A DNA stretch of 11,555 nucleotides from Chitinophagia bacterium. Lineage in GTDB: Bacteria; Bacteroidota; Bacteroidia; Chitinophagales; Chitinophagaceae. The position numbers were made by a program, and so were the translations under genes. Positions within the stretch are counted from its first letter, which is position 1; every line of letters begins with the position of its first letter. This document shows positions 7,496-11,555 of the stretch, one piece after another. A model generated the notes under the pieces. That model worked only from the letters and a program-made list of their open reading frames with translations, was not told the DNA's origin and ran no database searches. The stretch covers positions 1 through 11,555 of the forward strand of contig RGMU01000032.1 in NCBI GenBank assembly GCA_010021705.1, read 5' to 3'.

Positions 7496-8332
7496 TTAAC
7501 CTACTGTATAATACACACAAGTGGTAAGGAAATTACGGAGGTAGGGTAGTGCAACTATAATGCCTAATTGCTTGCGAGGCTCTAAGCCAAATTTGTATTT
7601 ATAAATAGGGTTGATGAGGTAATGCTGCTTTTTGAGCACCTTTAAGCCCGTTTGCTTTATTATGCGTTCAAAGCGTTCAATGCTAATGCCGGTTGCCTTT
7701 ACTTCTAACATTTCCTTTATCATATTATCGTCTTCGCCGCCCCATCTTAAAATAGCCTTAAAAATAGGAATAGGGAAGAGGTGATAGTACGGTAGCTTGC
7801 TTACCCACTTGGTGCGGCAGACCTGCTGATGACCGCCAAAAGGCATTTGCCAAGGCGGAAAGCCAAAAAAGATTTGCCCGCCGGGTCTTAAAAGTGTTTT
7901 AAGATGGGCAATAAACTTATCTTGTTCATACACATGTTCTATTACGTCTTTTAATATAATAACATCAAAATATTGCGAGTATAGGCTAATAAATGCACTA
8001 TCATAGATATTTTGGCATAAAAATAACGCTTTGCCGGTAGCCACTTCTTTTGCTAAAAATTCATTGGCTAAATCTATGCGTTCAGGTGCAAGGTCAACCC
8101 CTACCGAATATGCCCCCTTCTCAATAAAGGGTACTAATACGCCCCCTTCACCAGTGCCCACTTCTAATACTTTAGACGCAGACGTAATGCTGTGGGTAGC
8201 CTCAATAAAGGGAAAAACATATTCTTGTGAATTGTCAATCTGCTGCTGAAAACGGGCTTTATGGTCGGAATGATGATGAAGTGCCAATGGCTTATGATTA
8301 TTTTTGAAAGGCAAAGATAAGCGATTATCCAC
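7496..8332 (-). CDS. Class I SAM-dependent methyltransferase, substrate unknown
   Basis: This 278-residue protein has the Rossmann methyltransferase signature. Motif I is VLEVGTGEGG (55-64), D80 of VGVDLAPE is the acidic residue expected to bind the SAM ribose, and motif II/III is DVIILKDVIEHV (123-134). A post-motif LLRPGGQIFFGFPPW follows near 147-161. The C-terminal ~110 residues are basic and aromatic, and could bind substrate or membrane. No signal peptide is visible, so it is cytosolic. The family covers small-molecule, lipid/quinone and glycan methyltransferases, and nothing in the context chooses among them. The start is probably GTG (8332-8330): no in-frame ATG exists between it and the TAA upstream, and the ATG two bases earlier is out of frame. 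A TTG at codon 7 is an alternative. It diverges from mutS with 76 bases between the starts; I see no TAnnTTTG box for it there. Confidence 0.85.
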   Translation of the reverse strand: MDNRLSLPFKNNHKPLALHHHSDHKARFQQQIDNSQEYVFPFIEATHSITSASKVLEVGTGEGGVLVPFIEKGAYSVGVDLAPERIDLANEFLAKEVATGKALFLCQNIYDSAFISLYSQYFDVIILKDVIEHVYEQDKFIAHLKTLLRPGGQIFFGFPPWQMPFGGHQQVCRTKWVSKLPYYHLFPIPIFKAILRWGGEDDNMIKEMLEVKATGISIERFERIIKQTGLKVLKKQHYLINPIYKYKFGLEPRKQLGIIVALPYLRNFLTTCVYYTVG

Positions 8333-8392
8333 ATTGGCAGTAATAGATAGTTGATAAGAATTTTACCATTATACAGTGTGCCAAAATGCCCC

Positions 8393-8400
8393 TACATTTG
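8393..8400 (+). promoter_or_regulatory. mutS promoter -7 element
   Basis: TACATTTG matches the TAnnTTTG consensus exactly, but no TTG stands 19-21 bases upstream, so the -33 element is weak or absent. The mutS ATG begins only 8 bases after the box, so the transcript should start within a few bases of the start codon. Confidence 0.6.
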
Positions 8401-8408
8401 TATAAACA

Positions 8409-11030
8409 ATGGCAAAAAAAGACTCGGCAGAAACCCCGCTTATGCGGCAACATAATGACATAAAAGCTCGCTATCCGGATGCGGTGTTGCTTTTTCGCGT
8501 AGGAGACTTTTATGAAACCTTTGGCGAAGATGCACTTGTAACCTCACGCGTATTGGGCATAACCCTTACAAAGCGCAGCAACGGTGCGGCGGCTTCTATG
8601 GAGTTGGCAGGATTTCCTTACCATTCCTTAGATGCCTACTTGCATAAATTGGTAAAAGCAGGGCATCGCGTAGCTATTTGCGACCAATTAGAAGACCCTA
8701 AATTTGCCAAAGGAATTGTAAAAAGAGGAGTAACGGAGTTAGTTACGCCCGGCATAGCCACCGGTGATAAAATGTTGGAAACTAAAAGTAACAACTTTTT
8801 AGCCGCATTACACCTTACTGATACCATAGCAGGCGTAGCATTTTTAGACATTACCACTGGCGAATTTTTTACCGCAGAGGGCACATGGGAATATATGGAT
8901 AAGCTGTTGCAAAGTTTTCAACCCGCTGAAATATTAGTTTCCAAAGCCTACAGCAAGCGTTATAAAGAAAGCTTAGATACCGGCACCTATACCTTTTATA
9001 TGGACGATTGGATATTTAAGCAGCAATATGCCACCGATATACTAACGTCTCATTTCCAAATTGCCGGCTTTAAGGGCTTTGGCATTGACGATATGCTATG
9101 CGGGCAAATAGCTTGTGGAGCAGCCCTGCATTACGTTAAAGACACGGAACATGATAGGCTGCAACACCTAAACGCTATTCAGCGCATTGTGGCTACCGAT
9201 TTTTTATGGATGGATAGGTTTACTATTCGCAATTTAGAGTTGGTAAGCACCGCAAGCGAGCATGGTACTTCGCTACTGCAAGCCATTGACAATACGCATA
9301 CCCCAATGGGGGCACGTATGCTAAAAAGGTGGTTGCTGTTTCCGCTTTTTAGCCAACATAAAATTGAAGAACGGCTACATATTGTAACATACCTGAAAGA
9401 TAATGCCGATTTTGCTGCCGGTATGGCAACTACCATTAAGCAAATAGGAGACTTAGAACGGCTTGCAGGTAAAATATCGCTTAACAAAGCCAATCCGCGA
9501 GAGCTAAAGCAACTTGCCCGTAGCCTTACCCTAGCTGCAAACCTACGGGATACGTGTACCACTACTGCGGGTACTGCACTTGCCCTAATGGTGCAACCCA
9601 TTCTACCCTTAACCGATATTTGCCAACGCATCAATGCCACCATAACAGATGATGCACCGGTGGTGCTTGCCAAAGGAGGCGTTATTAACAGTGGTGTGAA
9701 TGAAGAATTAGACAAACTAAGGCAGCTTTCCCGCAGCGGTAAAGATTATCTATTGCAAATACAACAAAAGGAAATTATTAATACGGGCATCACATCGTTG
9801 AAGGTGGCATTTAACAACGTATTTGGCTATTATTTGGAGGTAACTAATGCCCATAAATATAAAGTGCCCGCCGACTGGATAAGAAAACAAACCCTCACTA
9901 ATGCAGAGCGGTACATTACACCGGAATTAAAAGAATATGAAGATAAAATATTGGGTGCGGAGGAGAAAATAGACCTTATAGAAGCAGAAGAATACCGCAA
10001 ACTAATGCTTGCCATTGAGCCTTATATTGCGCCCATACAAGCCAATGCTCACATTATTGCTCAAATAGACTGCCTGCTTTGCTTTGCCTTTAATGCGCAA
10101 AAGTATAACTACTGTATGCCAGCTATTACCACCGAGCCAATCCTCCAAATAACTGCCGGCAGGCATACGGTAATAGAACAAAAGCTACCTGCCGGCACTC
10201 CCTATATCCCCAACGACCTCATCTTAAACAAAACCGAGCAGCAAATAATTATTCTTACCGGTCCTAACATGAGCGGTAAAAGTGCTTTGCTGCGCCAAAC
10301 AGCCCTTATTACCTTAATGGCGCATATTGGTAGTTATGTACCCGCCACAGAAGCCTTAGTTGGGCTTACCGACAAAATATTTACCCGTGTAGGCGCAAGC
10401 GACAACCTTAGCGGTGGCGAAAGCACTTTTATGGTGGAAATGAACGAAACCGCAGGTATTATTAACAATGTTACAGACCGTAGCCTTGTGTTATTAGACG
10501 AAATTGGGCGGGGCACAAGCACTTATGACGGCATATCGCTTGCATGGAGCATTGTAGAATTTTTACACAATACTGCGTCAAAACCCAAAACCCTTTTCGC
10601 CACCCATTACCATGAATTAAATGAGATGGAAAACCAGTTGGAAAGGGTAAAAAATTATCACATCACGCACAAGGAAACGGGTAATAAGGTTATTTTCTTA
10701 CGCAAAATGGCAAAAGGGGGTAGCCGACACAGCTTTGGCATACAAGTGGCGCGTATGGCAGGCATGCCACAGCAACTACTTATAAGAGCATCTGAAATAC
10801 TAAAGTTATTGGAAGAAAAGCACCAATCCGGCAATGATAGTAGCACCACCACAGCCCAAAGGGTAAAACACATTCCCCCAACACCCCAATACCAGCTTAG
10901 CATTTTTGACGGTATTACTGAAGATATGAAGCGTATTCGTCAAATATTGGAACAGACCGACATTAATACCCTCACCCCCGTTGAAGCCCTGCTAAAGCTC
11001 AATGAACTAAAGCAAATAGCCAAGCAATAA
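8409..11030 (+). CDS. mutS: DNA mismatch repair protein MutS
   Basis: This 873-residue protein is full length for MutS (E. coli 853). It recognises base mismatches and small loops as a sliding clamp and recruits MutL. The N-terminal mismatch-binding domain has the GDFYETFGEDA motif (32-42), where F34 and E36 are the Phe-x-Glu residues that stack on the mismatched base. Connector, lever and clamp regions fill about 120-560. The ABC-type ATPase domain has Walker A GPNMSGKS (618-625), an SGGESTFMVEM signature-like segment, Walker B LVLLDE with D697-E698, and an FATHYHEL switch histidine. QLSIF at 829-833 fits the beta-clamp-binding pentapeptide, and LTPVEALLKLNELKQ near the C-terminus is typical of bacterial MutS. 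The ATG is chosen because family homology begins within ten residues (ETPLMRQHNDIKARYPD). It is cytosolic and monocistronic here, with no mutL in the window. Confidence 0.98.
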   Translation: MAKKDSAETPLMRQHNDIKARYPDAVLLFRVGDFYETFGEDALVTSRVLGITLTKRSNGAAASMELAGFPYHSLDAYLHKLVKAGHRVAICDQLEDPKFAKGIVKRGVTELVTPGIATGDKMLETKSNNFLAALHLTDTIAGVAFLDITTGEFFTAEGTWEYMDKLLQSFQPAEILVSKAYSKRYKESLDTGTYTFYMDDWIFKQQYATDILTSHFQIAGFKGFGIDDMLCGQIACGAALHYVKDTEHDRLQHLNAIQRIVATDFLWMDRFTIRNLELVSTASEHGTSLLQAIDNTHTPMGARMLKRWLLFPLFSQHKIEERLHIVTYLKDNADFAAGMATTIKQIGDLERLAGKISLNKANPRELKQLARSLTLAANLRDTCTTTAGTALALMVQPILPLTDICQRINATITDDAPVVLAKGGVINSGVNEELDKLRQLSRSGKDYLLQIQQKEIINTGITSLKVAFNNVFGYYLEVTNAHKYKVPADWIRKQTLTNAERYITPELKEYEDKILGAEEKIDLIEAEEYRKLMLAIEPYIAPIQANAHIIAQIDCLLCFAFNAQKYNYCMPAITTEPILQITAGRHTVIEQKLPAGTPYIPNDLILNKTEQQIIILTGPNMSGKSALLRQTALITLMAHIGSYVPATEALVGLTDKIFTRVGASDNLSGGESTFMVEMNETAGIINNVTDRSLVLLDEIGRGTSTYDGISLAWSIVEFLHNTASKPKTLFATHYHELNEMENQLERVKNYHITHKETGNKVIFLRKMAKGGSRHSFGIQVARMAGMPQQLLIRASEILKLLEEKHQSGNDSSTTTAQRVKHIPPTPQYQLSIFDGITEDMKRIRQILEQTDINTLTPVEALLKLNELKQIAKQ

Positions 11031-11045
11031 TGCGCTTAAAAATAT

Positions 11046-11078
11046 CTAACAATAGTTTAACTATTATCTTATTGTTAG
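11046..11078. repeat. Two nested inverted repeats after mutS
   Basis: CTAACAATA (11046-11054) pairs perfectly with TATTGTTAG (11070-11078). Inside and overlapping it, AATAGTT (11051-11057) pairs with AACTATT (11059-11065) around one base. The two folds exclude each other. The outer right arm contains the TTG at 11072-11074 that serves as a -33 element. The position just after the mutS stop suggests an end-of-transcript hairpin, but it is AT-rich and lacks a T-run. Confidence 0.6.
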
Positions 11079-11101
11079 CTCTCAAAAAAGTATTATCTTT
11101 G
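11072..11101 (+). promoter_or_regulatory. Promoter of a short transcription unit after mutS
   Basis: TTG at 11072-11074 and TATCTTTG at 11094-11101 are spaced by 19 bases, matching the other promoters of the window. No long reading frame follows; a terminator does, 30 bases downstream. Confidence 0.65.
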
Positions 11102-11103
11102 CG

Positions 11104-11166
11104 ATGGGTATATTTTTCATAAGGTGTAAGTAAAGCTTTGACGTAAGTCAAGGCTTTATTTCTTTT
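11104..11166 (+). ncRNA. Candidate ~60-nt RNA with its own promoter and terminator
   Basis: Transcription from the 11072-11101 promoter should begin near 11106 and end in the T-rich stretch after 11158. The transcript would be about 55-60 nt, half of it the terminator hairpin. A 9-codon frame (ATG at 11104, MGIFFIRCK, stop at 11131-11133) fits exactly before the hairpin, but its ATG sits at or before the predicted 5' end. The unit could therefore be a small RNA, a leaderless minigene, or a leader of the region to the right. I do not recognise a known RNA family. Confidence 0.4.
11131..11166 (+). terminator. Intrinsic terminator with GTAA tetraloop
   Basis: A 12-bp stem pairs 11131-11142 with 11147-11158, with one T-G pair at 11137/11152. 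The loop is GTAA, a GNRA-type tetraloop closed by C-G. The downstream strand reads TTTCTTTT (11159-11166). Confidence 0.8.
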
Positions 11167-11495
11167 AAATCTTTCCTCTAATAGTTGCTAAGGGTTATAA
11201 AATAAAGTCTCTGCGGTAGGTGCTGGAGGGGGAGCATTTATTCAGCACTATAAGGCGGTAGCAAGCACCAAATATCGGTAGTGTCAGGTAGCATTACAGA
11301 GTAATTATCGGCATGTTAGAGCTGAAGGGCGCAATAGTTGTAACAGAATTTTGTTACCCTAAATTCTTATTTTTTGCGCCATTAATTAGTAAAATGAGCA
11401 TTACCTACCAATAGCTAACTGCGGACAGAACAATGCTTACGAAAATTCAGTAAAAAATAATAGTTGCTTAGACTACTAATATTAGTAAGTAAAAA
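11167..11495. other. Gene-free stretch with short repeats and inverted repeats
   Basis: I find no convincing gene here. GGTAG occurs four times (11215, 11257, 11277, 11287), three of them as CGGTAG. GTGCTG (11220-11225) pairs with CAGCAC (11243-11248), and the overlapping GGTGCT (11219-11224) can pair instead with AGCACC (11264-11269). GGCGCAA (11328-11334) pairs with TTGCGCC (11374-11380), enclosing a GTAACA/TGTTAC hairpin (11340-11357). ACTAATATTAGT at 11475-11486 is a perfect palindrome. No tRNA T-loop signature is present. Confidence 0.5.
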
Positions 11496-11555
11496 ATGAA
11501 TTTATGTTATTGTTATCTGTTCATCGCTGCGTTAGGGATAAAACTTTTTTTTGCA
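11496..11555 (+). CDS. Possible partial gene start running off the right edge
   Basis: The ATG at 11496 opens a frame of 20 codons to the window end: MNLCYCYLFIAALGIKLFFA. Its hydrophobic character resembles a signal peptide or membrane anchor, and an A-rich stretch precedes it. However, there is no TAnnTTTG promoter just upstream, and the terminal T-run followed by GCA looks more like promoter DNA than coding DNA. I cannot decide from 60 bases. Confidence 0.2.
   Translation, partial: MNLCYCYLFIAALGIKLFFA

Noticed and set aside
9179..9715. Minus-strand 178-residue frame inside mutS
   Set aside because: It is antisense to a highly conserved gene, has no family resemblance or promoter, and is a shadow of the mutS codon pattern.
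11167..11495. tRNA, tmRNA or signal-recognition-particle RNA
   Set aside because: I find no T-loop consensus, no cloverleaf and no conserved SRP GGAA/GCA core.

Overview
The window reads as a chromosomal segment of a Bacteroidota bacterium (Chitinophagia, Sphingobacteriia or Saprospiria-like; I cannot go finer). Four things support this. Two secreted proteins end in type IX secretion (T9SS) C-terminal sorting domains, a system confined to this phylum. The promoters fit the phylum's TTG / TAnnTTTG consensus. The starts lack Shine-Dalgarno sequences. The genes are moderately AT-rich, with intergenic DNA that is much more so.

Layout. Positions 1-316 hold no gene; the first 104 bases fold into one long imperfect hairpin, followed by small inverted repeats and a promoter at 264-294. 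Next comes a probable two-gene operon: an exported von Willebrand A (vWA) protein with a TTG start and five ~47.5-residue tandem repeats (317-2737), and a GNAT acetyltransferase (2750-3196). Two paralogous Omp28/thioredoxin-like secreted proteins follow, each with its own promoter and terminator. The first (3329-5223) is broken by a single-base frameshift near 4576-4579; the second (5387-7384) is intact. They carry the same modules in opposite order. A minus-strand SAM-dependent methyltransferase (7496-8332) converges on the second across a shared hairpin terminator. It diverges from mutS (8409-11030), a full-length mismatch-repair ATPase whose promoter lies so close to the start codon that the message should be nearly leaderless. 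The last 525 bases hold no recognisable gene, but they contain a promoter-terminator pair predicting a ~60-nt transcript, nested palindromes and two more structured patches. A short hydrophobic reading frame runs off the right edge.

Functional reading. Apart from mutS (housekeeping) and the methyltransferase (unknown substrate), the theme is the cell envelope: a vWA protein and two T9SS cargo proteins with thioredoxin-type CxxC motifs. I see no phage, IS transposase, CRISPR, tRNA or rRNA. The most unusual items are the vWA repeat architecture, the module-permuted Omp28 pair with its frameshift, the 1-104 hairpin, and the small transcription unit after mutS.
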